DNA from: Burkholderiales bacterium 67-32 | GTDB lineage: Bacteria > Pseudomonadota > Gammaproteobacteria > Burkholderiales > Burkholderiaceae_B | DNA length: 64,000 bases | Assembly (NCBI GenBank): GCA_001898625.1 | Contig: MKUP01000033.1 | Location: 568,684 to 632,683 of the forward strand | Direction of reading: 5' to 3' | Shown here: positions 35,729 through 45,613 of the stretch, piece by piece | How positions within the stretch are numbered: the stretch's first letter is position 1 | Layout: the number at the start of each line of letters is the position of its first letter | Translations under genes and position numbers: made by a program | Notes under the pieces: model-generated | Told to the model about the DNA's origin: nothing | Database searches by the model: none | The model's input: only the letters and a program-made list of their open reading frames with translations

Positions 35729-36694
35729 ATGACCGACGCTTCCACCCTGCACGACCGCTACGTGCAAGGCCCTTTCGACCTCACCGACTGTGTGGACCTG
35801 CACGTGCATTCGGCGCCCTGCCTGTTTCCCCGCCTGGGGGACGACCTCGACATGGCGCGGCGGGCGCGCGATGCCGGCATGCGCGCCATTGCGCTCAAGA
35901 GCCATCACGAAAACACCGTCTCCCGCGCCTATCATGCGCAGACGGCGGTACCGGGCCTGCAGGTCATCGGCGGGGTCACGCTCAATCAGTGCGTGGGCGG
36001 CGTCAACCCGGCCGCCGTCGAGGCGGCCTTCATGCTGGGCGGCCGCATCGTCTGGGGACCGACCGGACACGCCTGCTATCACGGCACCATTACCGGCGAA
36101 TTCGGCAAGTGGGGCGTGCCCGGCATGGTACTGCCGGGCAGCGAACGCGGCGGTGTCACCGTGCTCGGCGCCGACGGCCGTCTCACGCCTGAAATCCTCG
36201 ACATCCTGGATCTGGTCAAGCAGTACGACGCGCTGTTCTGCACCGCCCATCTCAGCCCCGAGGAAATCTCGCTCATCGTCGACCGTTGCGCGCAGATCGG
36301 CGCGCGCGTGCTGGTCAACCACATCTACTACTTTCCGCGCGTCGACATCGACTACGCCGAGGACATCACCCGCCGTGGCGCCAGCATCGAACTGTGCTCG
36401 ACCCTGCTCATCCCCTCCCGGCACCGCAAGGAACTGCGCTACGACTACGAACTGATGGCCGAGACCATCAAGCGCGTGGGCGCCGCGCGCTGCGTCATGT
36501 CCACCGACGGCGGCGGCATGATCTCGGGCCTGTTCCCCGACGAGCAGTTCCGCATGTTCGGCCAGCGCCTGCAAGGCTACGACGTGCCGCTGGCCGACAT
36601 CTACCGCATGATGCGCGACAATCCCACCGAGCTCGCGGCGCTCGGGCAGGACCGGTCTCCGCTCGGGCCGCGGGCGCGCGGAGAAGCGGCATGA
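35729..36694 (+). CDS. DUF6282-type amidohydrolase-like protein
   Basis: 321 residues. An amidohydrolase/PHP-like metal motif DLHVHSAP occurs near residue 25, with further likely ligands in [27 protein letters not shown] and MSTDGGG. This resembles the DUF6282 group, known mainly from sequence, in which substrate and reaction are unproven. The gene follows the Bug receptor by 54 bases and its stop overlaps the CobW-family start (ATGA), which suggests that its metal is delivered by the CobW partner. A hydrolase or lactonase role on the imported acid is inference. Confidence 0.8.
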   Translation: MTDASTLHDRYVQGPFDLTDCVDLHVHSAPCLFPRLGDDLDMARRARDAGMRAIALKSHHENTVSRAYHAQTAVPGLQVIGGVTLNQCVGGVNPAAVEAAFMLGGRIVWGPTGHACYHGTITGEFGKWGVPGMVLPGSERGGVTVLGADGRLTPEILDILDLVKQYDALFCTAHLSPEEISLIVDRCAQIGARVLVNHIYYFPRVDIDYAEDITRRGASIELCSTLLIPSRHRKELRYDYELMAETIKRVGAARCVMSTDGGGMISGLFPDEQFRMFGQRLQGYDVPLADIYRMMRDNPTELAALGQDRSPLGPRARGEAA

Positions 36695-37782
36695 GTTCGC
36701 CCGCCCGGCCGCCCGAGGCGGATACCACGCCGCGCATTCCGGTCACCGTGCTGACCGGATTCCTCGGATCGGGCAAGACCACGCTGCTCAATCGCATCCT
36801 GACCGAGCGCCACGGCCAGCGCATCGCGGTCATCGAGAACGAATTCGGGCCGGAGAGCATAGACACCGACCTGCTCGTGCGCGAAGCCAGCGAAGAAATC
36901 GTCGAGATGAGCAACGGCTGCCTGTGCTGCTCGATGCGCGGCGACCTCGCTCGGGCGCTGGAAGGCCTCGCCCTGCGCCGCGCGGGGGGCGAACTGCGCT
37001 TCGACCGGGTCGTGATCGAGACCACCGGCATGGCCGATCCCGGACCCGTGGCGCAAACCCTCTTTCTCGAACCCGGCATAGCCGCCGCCTACCGGTTGGA
37101 CGCCATCCTGACCGTGATCGATGCCTGCCACGGTCTCCCCACGCTCGCCACCCATCCCGAGGCCCGCGCCCAGGTCGGCTATGCCGATCGCCTGCTGGTC
37201 TCCAAGACGGATCTGGTCCAGGCGGCCGAGCTGCCGGAGCTCGCCGCGGCGCTGGCACGCATCAATCCGCACGCGCCCATCTCCTGGATGCGGCAGGGCC
37301 GGACCGATCTCGACGAACTGCTCGACGTAGGCGCGTTCGATGCGGCCTCGGTACTGCGCGAACACGCCGTTCAGGACACGCATGGAGACCGCCACGACCA
37401 CGATCACGGTGACTGCCACCATCATGGTCCCCATGGGCACGAGGCCGCGAACGTACGCAACGCCGAGCACACGCCTGACGTTGCCTCCTTCGCCTTCACC
37501 ACCGACCGTCCTTTCGACGCGGCCCGCCTGGAACAACTGCTGTCCGCCCTGGCGGAAGGGCTGGGCACCGACCTCTACCGCTGCAAGGGCGTACTGTGGG
37601 TGGAGGGCGAAGCCCGGCAGGTCGTCGTTCAGGCGGTCCAACTGACGATCGCCGTCGATCGGGGCGTGCCGTGGGGCACGATGCCACGGCGCAGCAAGCT
37701 GGTCTTCATCGGCCGCGACCTGCCGGCCGACGCGATACGCGACAGCCTGGCGCGTTGCCTGGTGGAGAGCGTAGCGGCATGA
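36691..37782 (+). CDS. CobW/COG0523 family GTP-binding metallochaperone
   Basis: 363 residues. N-terminal G domain: Walker [14 protein letters not shown], metal-binding NGCLCCSMR, Walker B region [10 protein letters not shown] and the guanine-specificity motif SKTD. A His-rich insertion near residues 230-250 ([16 protein letters not shown]) precedes the C-terminal CobW domain. Such proteins load Zn2+, Co2+ or Fe2+ into target enzymes. The start codon overlaps the DUF6282 hydrolase stop, giving 1:1 translational coupling with the likely client. Confidence 0.92.
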   Translation: MSSPARPPEADTTPRIPVTVLTGFLGSGKTTLLNRILTERHGQRIAVIENEFGPESIDTDLLVREASEEIVEMSNGCLCCSMRGDLARALEGLALRRAGGELRFDRVVIETTGMADPGPVAQTLFLEPGIAAAYRLDAILTVIDACHGLPTLATHPEARAQVGYADRLLVSKTDLVQAAELPELAAALARINPHAPISWMRQGRTDLDELLDVGAFDAASVLREHAVQDTHGDRHDHDHGDCHHHGPHGHEAANVRNAEHTPDVASFAFTTDRPFDAARLEQLLSALAEGLGTDLYRCKGVLWVEGEARQVVVQAVQLTIAVDRGVPWGTMPRRSKLVFIGRDLPADAIRDSLARCLVESVAA

Positions 37783-37827
37783 CGGTCACCCCTCTCGTAC
37801 GCCGCGGGGCGCTCGCTTCGCCCAGGA

Positions 37828-38565
37828 TCAGCGCCCCTCGGCCGCCGCGATATCCCGCCCGCCACATACGAACAAGTTCTGCCCAGTGACATAGGACGTC
37901 TCGTCCCGCAGGAAGAACATGGCGGCGTTGGCCACGTCCTCGGGCTGCGCCACCCGCCCCATGGGAATCGAGGCCTCCAGCGCCTGGGCCTGCGCCGAGC
38001 CGGCGGGATGGTAGACCCGCAGCATGGGCGTATCCACCGGTCCCGGGCTGACGACATTGACGTTGATGCCGTGCGGCGCCAGCTCGACCGCCAGGGCCCG
38101 GGCCATGCCCAGGATGCCGAACTTCACCGCGCCGTAGAGCGAACTGCGCACGCGCCCCAGGCTGACGCGGCTGCCAAGCAGCACGATGTGGCCATGCCGC
38201 CGGGCCTTCATGGCCGGGACCACGAGGCCGACGCATTGCATGGCCGCGCGCAGGTGCAGGTGCACGATGCGGTCGAAGCCTTCGGCGTCGAAGGCCTCGA
38301 CCGGCCCCATGTGCGGAACTCCCGCGCAGTGCACGAAGCCTGTCACGCGATGCTCGTCCAGGACCGCCTCGAATGCCTCGCGCGTGGCCTCGACATCCGT
38401 CAGGTCGACGATCCGGTCGATGGCGCCCGGCAGCGCCGCGGACGGCCGGTCGGACAGGTTGACCACCCGCCCGCCCTCGGCCAGCACACGCCGCGCCAGG
38501 GCCGCGCCTATCCCGCCGCTGGCGCCGGTGATCACCGTCACGCCGTCACCGGCTGGCGCGGCCAT
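37828..38565 (-). CDS. short-chain dehydrogenase/reductase
   Basis: 245 residues. NAD(P) motif TGASGGIGAAL, catalytic Ser in LLGSRVS, the YxxxK pair in YGAVKFG, and the C-terminal segment SYVTGQNLFVCGG are typical of classical SDRs. The ATG at 38565 has a strong GGAGG site. Its start overlaps the amidohydrolase-like gene by 20 bases, so it is the last gene of the AraC-linked meta-cleavage operon. It probably oxidises or reduces a hydroxylated intermediate. Confidence 0.93.
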   Translation of the reverse strand: MAAPAGDGVTVITGASGGIGAALARRVLAEGGRVVNLSDRPSAALPGAIDRIVDLTDVEATREAFEAVLDEHRVTGFVHCAGVPHMGPVEAFDAEGFDRIVHLHLRAAMQCVGLVVPAMKARRHGHIVLLGSRVSLGRVRSSLYGAVKFGILGMARALAVELAPHGINVNVVSPGPVDTPMLRVYHPAGSAQAQALEASIPMGRVAQPEDVANAAMFFLRDETSYVTGQNLFVCGGRDIAAAEGR

Positions 38566-39448
38566 CCCGCCCCTCCTGGCCGGGGCCCGGCAGGCCGAAC
38601 ACCCGCACCGCGTTCTCGCCCAGCGTCTTGCGGAAGCTCGTGTCCGACAGCGGCAGCTGCATGTACGCATCCAGGCAGGCGTCGATCTCTCGCACCGGAT
38701 ACCCCGATCCGTACATCATCTGGTCCTGCAGGAACCCGTTGGCCGCCTGGACCAGCAGGTCTCCCCCCGGCATGAAGAGGTAGGCATCGGCCGATACATA
38801 CACGTTCTCGTGCCGATAAGCCACGCCCAGCAGTTCCGCGAAGAAAGGCCAGCAGGCGTGTCCGGCGACGATGGACAGGTTGGGGAAGTCCCGCGCCACC
38901 CCCTGGATGTACCGCGGATGGGTGTCCTCGATCTCCGGACCCGCGAACGGCCCCGACATCAGCACCACCGGCACCTTGCGGTCGTCGCACAACTCGTACA
39001 GCGGATACAGGCGCCGATCGTCCCAATGCGTGGCGAGCGCGCTGCGCGTGGGCGCGATGTGGATGCCGCGCAGGCCCAGTTCGTCGATGGCCCGGCGGGT
39101 TTCCTCCAGGGGGTCGCCGAAATCCCCGCCGACGTCGATGCCCGCGACGCCCGACAGCCGGTCGGGGTGGGCATGCACCACCTCGGCGATATGGTCGTTG
39201 GACACGTCGCTGCGCGGCGATCCGCCCGCGGCCGGCACCACCCGGTGCACGCACAGCATCCGGTCCACGCCGGCGCGGTCCGCCTCCTGGAAGAACAGCT
39301 CCACCGAAGCATTCAGGTAGGACGGCGGGATCGTCTTCATTCCCAGATGGCCACCGAAGAACTTCAGGTGATCCGGCGTGAAATAGGTCAGGATCTCCTT
39401 GGTAGGTGGCCGGGCCCGCAGGTCCACGACATGGTATCCGTCTCGCAT
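38546..39448 (-). CDS. amidohydrolase-2 (ACMSD-like) family protein lacking most metal ligands
   Basis: 300 residues with the TIM-barrel layout of the amidohydrolase_2/ACMSD family (decarboxylases and hydrolases). The usual N-terminal HxH is replaced by Arg-Ala-Arg (VVDLRARPP, residues 11-13). The mid-barrel His is absent (VVLMSGPF), and the usual Ser-Asp-Tyr-Pro is Ser-Gly-Tyr-Pro (248-251). Only His197 (AGHACWPF) is kept. It may use another mechanism or have a structural role. It lies between a Bug gene and the SDR gene in a ring-cleavage operon, where ACMSD-like decarboxylases are common. Confidence 0.82.
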   Translation of the reverse strand: MRDGYHVVDLRARPPTKEILTYFTPDHLKFFGGHLGMKTIPPSYLNASVELFFQEADRAGVDRMLCVHRVVPAAGGSPRSDVSNDHIAEVVHAHPDRLSGVAGIDVGGDFGDPLEETRRAIDELGLRGIHIAPTRSALATHWDDRRLYPLYELCDDRKVPVVLMSGPFAGPEIEDTHPRYIQGVARDFPNLSIVAGHACWPFFAELLGVAYRHENVYVSADAYLFMPGGDLLVQAANGFLQDQMMYGSGYPVREIDACLDAYMQLPLSDTSFRKTLGENAVRVFGLPGPGQEGRDGRASR

Positions 39449-39480
39449 GTTTCTCTACGCTCCTCAAATATCGGTTTTTT

Positions 39481-40449
39481 CTAGTCGGCCGTGATCGACG
39501 CCGACTGGATCAGGTTGCCCCATTTGCTCGTTTCGCTGGAGATGAACGCGGCCAGCGCGTCCCCCGTCACCGACCGGGGCTCCACCGCCAGTTGCTGCAT
39601 CCGCTCACGCATGCTGTCGGACTCCATGATTTTCTTGAGCGTCGTACGCAACTTGTCCAGTACGTCGGCCGGCGTGTTCGCCGGTGCCATGATGACGTTC
39701 CACGAACTGGCGGAATACTCGGGAAACCCCACCTCGGCCAGCGTCGGCACGTCCGGCAGCAGCGGCGAGCGCTTGTCGCCGACCAGCGCCAGGATCTTCA
39801 ACAGGCCCGACTTGTGCATCGTCATCGCGGTGGGCAGCACGTCCACACAGAACTCCGCTTCGCCCGCCGCGATCGCCGCCAGCGCGGGGCCCGCGCCCTT
39901 GTAGGGCACGTGCACCGCGTCGAGCTTGTAGGTGCGCACGAACAGTTCCGACGCCAGGTGGCTGGGCGACCCCACGCCCGACGACGCATAGTTCACCTTG
40001 CCCGGATGCTTGCGCAGGTAGTCGACCAGCGCCGGCGCGGAATCCGGCTCGAATTTGGGCGAACGCAGCAGCACCATCTGGGTGCTGGAGATCTGGATGA
40101 TCGGCACGAAGTCCCGTTGCACGTCGTAAGGCAGCTTCTTGTACAGCGTGGGGTTGATGGCCAGCGCGGCGCTGGACAGCAGCAGGGTGTAGCCGTCCGG
40201 CTTGGCGCGCGCGACCTGCTCGGTGCCCACCACGCTGCCGGCGCCCCCCTTGTTCTCCACCACCACGGCCTGGCCCAGCTCGGCCGTCAGCCGCGGCGCG
40301 ATGATGCGGGCGAGTACATCGTTCAACCCGCCCACCGCGAATGGCACCACCATCTTGATGGGACGATCGGGATAGCCGGCGGCGCTTGCCGTGCCGGCTC
40401 CCAACAACGCGACGAGGATCGTCGCGCAAAGACTCGACTGCCGGTTCAT
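39481..40449 (-). CDS. Bug-family tripartite tricarboxylate transporter substrate-binding protein
   Basis: 322 residues. The signal peptide ends near ASAAGYP, followed by VVPFAVGGLNDVLARI, VVENKGGAGSVVG and VHVPYKGAGPALAA. AAGGAG precedes the ATG. It lies between the aldehyde dehydrogenase and amidohydrolase-like genes and has its own promoter block (40479-40510), nearly identical to the one in front of the ring-cleavage dioxygenase gene. The ligand is probably the aromatic acid degraded by this operon. Confidence 0.94.
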   Translation of the reverse strand: MNRQSSLCATILVALLGAGTASAAGYPDRPIKMVVPFAVGGLNDVLARIIAPRLTAELGQAVVVENKGGAGSVVGTEQVARAKPDGYTLLLSSAALAINPTLYKKLPYDVQRDFVPIIQISSTQMVLLRSPKFEPDSAPALVDYLRKHPGKVNYASSGVGSPSHLASELFVRTYKLDAVHVPYKGAGPALAAIAAGEAEFCVDVLPTAMTMHKSGLLKILALVGDKRSPLLPDVPTLAEVGFPEYSASSWNVIMAPANTPADVLDKLRTTLKKIMESDSMRERMQQLAVEPRSVTGDALAAFISSETSKWGNLIQSASITAD

Positions 40450-40478
40450 GCTGTCTCCTTCCCTGGAATCTGGGACCC

Positions 40479-40510
40479 AGTATAGGAACGGGATCCCGGC
40501 GGACCATTAC
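40479..40510 (-). promoter_or_regulatory. activator-type promoter block, copy 2
   Basis: Read on the minus strand the block starts GTAATGGTCCGCCGGG and ends GTTCCTATACT. TATACT is a good -10 box, but the position of the -35 box holds a non-consensus ATGGTC, as in activator-dependent promoters. It matches block 43126-43157 without gaps and lies 30 bases upstream of the Bug start. Confidence 0.6.
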
Positions 40511-40573
40511 TGTTTCGTCGCCGGATTTACGGCCGAGTCCGATTAATCGCCAACGGCGTGGCGCGTCCGTCGG

Positions 40574-42013
40574 CTACTGCCAGGCTATGCCCGTGAACTT
40601 GAGCTGCGACAGCTCCTCGATGGCATAGCGCACCCCTTCCCGCCCGGTGCCGCTCAGCTTCATGCCGCCGAAGGGATACATGTCCAGCCGGAAGCGGCTG
40701 GCCTCGTTCACCCACAGCGCCCCCACGTCGAAGGACTCGGCGAACCGGAAGGCCTGGCCCAGGCTGCGGGTGAACACCGCCCCCTGGAGGCCGAACGGGG
40801 AATCGTTGGCCAGCGCCAGCGCATGATCGGCGTCGTCGGCCCGGATCAGCACGGCCACCGGTCCGAAGACTTCCTCGTACCACAGCCGCGCGGCGGGCGT
40901 GAGCCCCTCGATGATGGCCGGGGACAGGATCAGGCCCTCGCGCCGGGGCGCCAGCCGGTAGCGGGCGCCGTGCGCGATTGCGTCCTCGCACAAATCCATG
41001 ATGCGGTCGGCCGAGGCCTGGGACACCAGCGGACCGATGTCGGTGTGTTCGTCGTCCGCGGGTCCGACGCGCATCCGCTCGGCGGCGGCGGCGAAGCGCG
41101 CCGCGAACGCGTCGTAGACGCCCGCCTCGACGATGACGCGCTGCGCCGAAATGCATTGCTGTCCGCTCGCCTCGAACGCGGCCGCGGCGATCTTGGCGGC
41201 GGCCGCCTCCAGGTCCGCGTCGGCCAGCACGACATTGGCGGCGCTCGACCCGAGTTCCGACACGAAGCGGCGCACGCCCGTCGCCCTGGCCAGCGCTTCC
41301 CCGGCCTGCACCCCGCCCGTGAACGACACCACGCCAACGTCGGGATGGCCCGCCAGCGCCAGCGCCGCCACCCGGTCCCCGGCCAACACGTTCATCATGC
41401 CCGGCGGCAGCCCGGCCTCGACCACCGCGGCGGCCAGGTGCAGGGCCGTGCGCAGCGACGCCGGCGCGGGCTTGGCCACGCACGCGTTGCCGGCCGCGAG
41501 CGCGGGGGCCAGCTTCTGCACGAGCAGGTTCACCGGCGCATTGAACGGCGTGATCGCCCCCACGACCCCATAGGGAAAGCGGCGGGTGTAGCCGATGCGC
41601 CCCACGCCGGCCGACACGGCATCCAGGGGCAGGACCTCGCCGCCCAGATGCGACAGCTCCGACATGCAGGCCTCGACGAACTGCAGGCCGCGCGCCACCT
41701 CGCCCCGGGCCACGCGTATCGGCTTGCCGACGTCCTCGCTGATAAGACGCGCCAGGGCCGCGGCTTCGCGGGACAAGGCGTCCCGCAGGCATTGCAGGTG
41801 CCGCAGGCGCACGGTCAACGGCGAAGGCCGCTGCGCCTGGAACGCGCGCCGCGCGCTGGCGACCGCCTGCGCCACGACGCTTTCGTCAGCCTCCGCGATG
41901 GCCAACATGCCACCGCTGCCGGCCTGGCGCCACGGCATGCGCGCCGCGCCCGGCGCCACCCGGACGCCGTCGATGAACGAGGACTGCACCTCTCCAGCCA
42001 GTGCGTCCTTCAT
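40574..42013 (-). CDS. aldehyde dehydrogenase
   Basis: 479 residues. Catalytic set present: Asn158 (TPFNAP), Glu253 (SELGSSAAN) and Cys287 (SGQQCISAQR). Its start codon overlaps the stop of the extradiol dioxygenase gene (ATGA), so it probably oxidises the semialdehyde produced by meta cleavage, as LigC or DmpC do functionally. It is only distantly similar to the other aldehyde dehydrogenase at 11823, with a different active-site context. Confidence 0.93.
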   Translation of the reverse strand: MKDALAGEVQSSFIDGVRVAPGAARMPWRQAGSGGMLAIAEADESVVAQAVASARRAFQAQRPSPLTVRLRHLQCLRDALSREAAALARLISEDVGKPIRVARGEVARGLQFVEACMSELSHLGGEVLPLDAVSAGVGRIGYTRRFPYGVVGAITPFNAPVNLLVQKLAPALAAGNACVAKPAPASLRTALHLAAAVVEAGLPPGMMNVLAGDRVAALALAGHPDVGVVSFTGGVQAGEALARATGVRRFVSELGSSAANVVLADADLEAAAAKIAAAAFEASGQQCISAQRVIVEAGVYDAFAARFAAAAERMRVGPADDEHTDIGPLVSQASADRIMDLCEDAIAHGARYRLAPRREGLILSPAIIEGLTPAARLWYEEVFGPVAVLIRADDADHALALANDSPFGLQGAVFTRSLGQAFRFAESFDVGALWVNEASRFRLDMYPFGGMKLSGTGREGVRYAIEELSQLKFTGIAWQ

Positions 42014-43083
42014 TGCCCACCTCCCGCTTCGGCGCGCAGGTGCCGGATGTTCATGTTGGCGAGGAACCCGATCAGCGGATGCAGTCCCATCTCGGCGAAC
42101 TTCAGTTGATCCATGGCCAGCAGGGCTCCGCGATGTCCCTCGCTGAGTTCGAAGCGGGCGGCGTAGGCCTGGGGATCCGCCACGAAGGCGCGCTGGTTGG
42201 CCCGGTCGTAGGCCAGGCCGTGCAGGGCGCGCGTCAGCTCCACCAGTTCGGGCGCTATGCGCGGATAGTGCGGGCGCGGCGCCGGCTGGGGTGGAGAGAA
42301 GAACCCCACCGAGGCATAGTTGTGGTGCCAGCTCGGATCCATCTGCACCACGTCGGGCACGCGCTCGCCCAGCGCCCCGGCGGCCAGCGCCCAGCAGCGC
42401 AGTTCGATGTTGCCGGTATCGTCCAGCTTCGACTCGCCGTACCCGATCAGCGATTTCAGGTTGCCGGTCCGCAGGGTATCCAGCACCCGGTTGTCGAAAT
42501 CCAGGTCGGGCTGGCTGTAGCGGTCCGTACCGGGGAAATGCGACATGCCGCCACTGGCCACGACCACCGTGCGCAGCCCCAGGCGGCGCACCGCGTTGGC
42601 CAGCGCCACGCCGAAGGCATGGCATCGCTGGGTGGTCGGTTGCGGCGGCAGGTAGGCATTGACGTAGACCGGCAGCACGGGCGCGGAGACCCCCAGGTGC
42701 GTCAGCGGGATGCCCAGCGCGTAGTCGATCTCGGCACTGCTGGTGAAGGCGGGATCGAAGCCCGACCGGTACAGGTCTTCGACGATCGCGAAGGAAATGT
42801 CGCTGGGCACCTGGTAGCGAAAGTCCCGGCCGGCGAACTCGCCCCTGGCCACGCCGCCGACGTGCAGCGTGAACGGCGGCGCGCACTGGTGGAAGAACTG
42901 CTGGGCATGGTCGTTGGCGATCATGATCCACAGATCGGGCTTGAGCGCCTGCAGCCGTTCCCCGATCGACGCGGCCACGTCCCGGACGCGCTGGACCGTG
43001 TCCTTGTCCTCGGTATCGGGCATCGTGAAGAACTGCGGGGCATGCGGCAGCATGGCGCCACCGACGATCAGATCCTGGGCCAT
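42010..43083 (-). CDS. class III extradiol dioxygenase, fused LigB-LigA type
   Basis: 357 residues. The N-terminal LigB catalytic domain (about 1-275) has Fe(II) ligand-like His14 (MLPHAPQF) and His59 (ANDHAQQF) and the conserved active-site His in GGMSHFPG. The C-terminal about 70 residues resemble the small LigA subunit (FELSEGHRGALLAM, GLHPLIGFLANM). Single-chain LigB-LigA enzymes include gallate dioxygenases. The ATG at 43083 is set by GGAG; the upstream frame is shadow. It is the first gene of the operon and divergent from an AraC regulator. The aromatic substrate is not known. Confidence 0.88.
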   Translation of the reverse strand: MAQDLIVGGAMLPHAPQFFTMPDTEDKDTVQRVRDVAASIGERLQALKPDLWIMIANDHAQQFFHQCAPPFTLHVGGVARGEFAGRDFRYQVPSDISFAIVEDLYRSGFDPAFTSSAEIDYALGIPLTHLGVSAPVLPVYVNAYLPPQPTTQRCHAFGVALANAVRRLGLRTVVVASGGMSHFPGTDRYSQPDLDFDNRVLDTLRTGNLKSLIGYGESKLDDTGNIELRCWALAAGALGERVPDVVQMDPSWHHNYASVGFFSPPQPAPRPHYPRIAPELVELTRALHGLAYDRANQRAFVADPQAYAARFELSEGHRGALLAMDQLKFAEMGLHPLIGFLANMNIRHLRAEAGGGQ

Positions 43084-43125
43084 TCCGTCTCTCCTTTTCT
43101 TGGCAATGTGTCCTGGGTGCCAAGG

Positions 43126-43157
43126 AGTGTAGGAACGGGGGCCTGGGCGACCATTAC
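43126..43157 (-). promoter_or_regulatory. activator-type promoter block, copy 1
   Basis: Minus-strand reading starts GTAATGGTCGCCCAGG and ends GTTCCTACACT. It aligns without gaps with block 40479-40510 (GTAATGGTC, GG, GTTCCTA, ACT identical), with TACACT as -10. It lies 43 bases upstream of the ring-cleavage dioxygenase start and in the region shared with the divergent AraC gene, so it is the likely AraC target. Confidence 0.6.
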
Positions 43158-43291
43158 GTCGCCGTCTGCCCATTTATGAATTCATCCGATTTTGTCGAGG
43201 CGGCCGATGGCGTTCGCCGGGCCCTTGGATATACTGTGGCCACACACGCAACATCGCCGTCTCATCGCCCACGGGGCGAAGGAAGTGCCAC

Positions 43292-44148
43292 GTGTCCAGA
43301 GTCCTAGCCGTTACCCAAGGCCACATCGGCCGGGCCTGCCTGCTCGACAAGGTGCGTCCCGCCGGCGCGCATGCCCACCCCGTCCACCACGCGATGATCG
43401 AACTGGACGGCCCCTGCCATGAATACCAGGTGGGCGAGGCGTCGGCCGTGCTGGCCCCCCGCCACGCCGTTCTGGTAAACAGCCACGAACTGCACGCCAA
43501 TCTTTCGGTCGGCCAGGGCAAGAGCACGATCCTGATGCTGTATTTCTCGCCGCTGTGGATAGAGGAACAATTCCCCGGCCTGCCCGCGTACGTGAGGTTC
43601 TTCCGGGACAGCAGCGTGCAGCTGGGCATCGGCACAATCGAGCTTGCCCAGCGCCTGGCCCGGCACATGCTCGAGGCGGCCGAGATCAACACCCCCGAAG
43701 TCCAGGCCCTGTTCGGCGAACTGGCCGAACACCTGTGCCACCAGCACGGCCCCACCTATCCGAATCGCGAACGCCCCGCCCGCAGCAACGACTATCGCAT
43801 CCGGCGTGCCATCGCGCTGATACAGGAACACCTGGAAGAACCGCTGCCCACCCAGGAGATCGCCGCGCGCGTGGGTCTGTCCCGTTCACGCTTCTTCGAG
43901 CTGTTCACCGCCTGTACGGGCCTGTCGCCCAAGCACTACGTCAACATGCTGCGGCTGCACGCCGCGGTGGAATACCTGGCCGACGACCCGGGCCCCATCG
44001 CCGAGCTGTCGCAGCGCTGCGGCTTCGGCGCGCAAAGCCATTTCTCGAAGTTCTTCGTCGACCAGCAAGGCTTCACGCCGCGCGACTACCGCCGCGCCGC
44101 GGTGCCGGCCCTGCCCAGGCAGTGCGAGCAGGCCGACACCCTCCACCC

Positions 44149-44152
<4 letters not shown>
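43292..44152 (+). CDS. AraC-family transcriptional regulator
   Basis: 286 residues from a GTG start with GGAAG before it. The N-terminal cupin-like sensor (about 1-150, with AHAHPVHHAMIELDG) is followed by two helix-turn-helix units (LPTQEIAARVGLSRSRFFELF and SQRCGFGAQSHFSKFFVDQQGFTPRDYRR). It is divergent from the meta-cleavage operon, the expected place for its activator. Its stop codon overlaps that of livF on the other strand. Confidence 0.92.
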
Positions 44153-44848
<696 letters not shown>

Positions 44849-44856
<8 letters not shown>

Positions 44857-45613
44857 GGTAGCCCTCCACCACTTCCTCGCCCAGGTACACCGCCTTCACG
44901 CGCGGGTCGCGGGCGATCTCGGCATTGGTCCCTTCGACGAACAAGCCGCCGTTGACCAGGACCGAGATACGGTTGGCGAAGGAAAAGACCAGATCCATGT
45001 CGTGTTCGATCAGCAGGATGGTCACGTCCTCGGGCAGGGCGCCGACCGTGTTGAGGATCTCGCGGCGCTCGCCGTCGGGCACGCCGGCCACGGGTTCGTC
45101 CAGCAGCAGCACGCGAGGCTTGGCGGCCAGCGCCAGCGCGATCTCCAGCAGGCGCTGCTTGCCGTAGGGCAGCACCGCCGTCTTGCGGTCCTTCACGTCA
45201 AGCAGGTTGCACTGCTCCATCAGGGCCGCGCATTCGTCCATGATCTCGCCGCGCTTGCCCAGCGGGCGCAGGCAGCGCCAGCCCTTGCCTTCGCGCTCGG
45301 AAATGGCCACCGCCAGCGACTCCGCCGGCGTCATTTCTGCGAACAACTGATTGATCTGGAAGGTCCGCACCAGGCCGCGGCGCGCGCGGGCATGCACCGG
45401 CAGGCGCGTGACGTCCTCGCCTTCCAGTTCGATGCGGCCGGCGGTGGAGGCCAGCACGCCGGTCAGCAGGTTGATCAGCGTGGTCTTGCCCGCGCCGTTG
45501 GGGCCGATCAGCGCCTGACGGGCGCCGCGCTCGACCGTGATCGACACGTCGTTGGTGGCGACCAGCCCGCCGAAGCGCTTGGTCAGGTTGAAGGTCTGCA
45601 ATACGGTGGTCAT
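44849..45613 (-). CDS. livG: branched-chain amino-acid type ABC transporter ATPase LivG
   Basis: 254 residues: Walker A IGPNGAGKTTLINLLTG, Q-loop region RTFQINQLF, a signature-like VLPYGKQRLLEIALAL (the usual LSGG is LPYG, common in LivG), Walker B VLLLDEPVAGV, and LIEHDMDLVFSF. The start overlaps the livM stop (ATGA). Confidence 0.95.
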
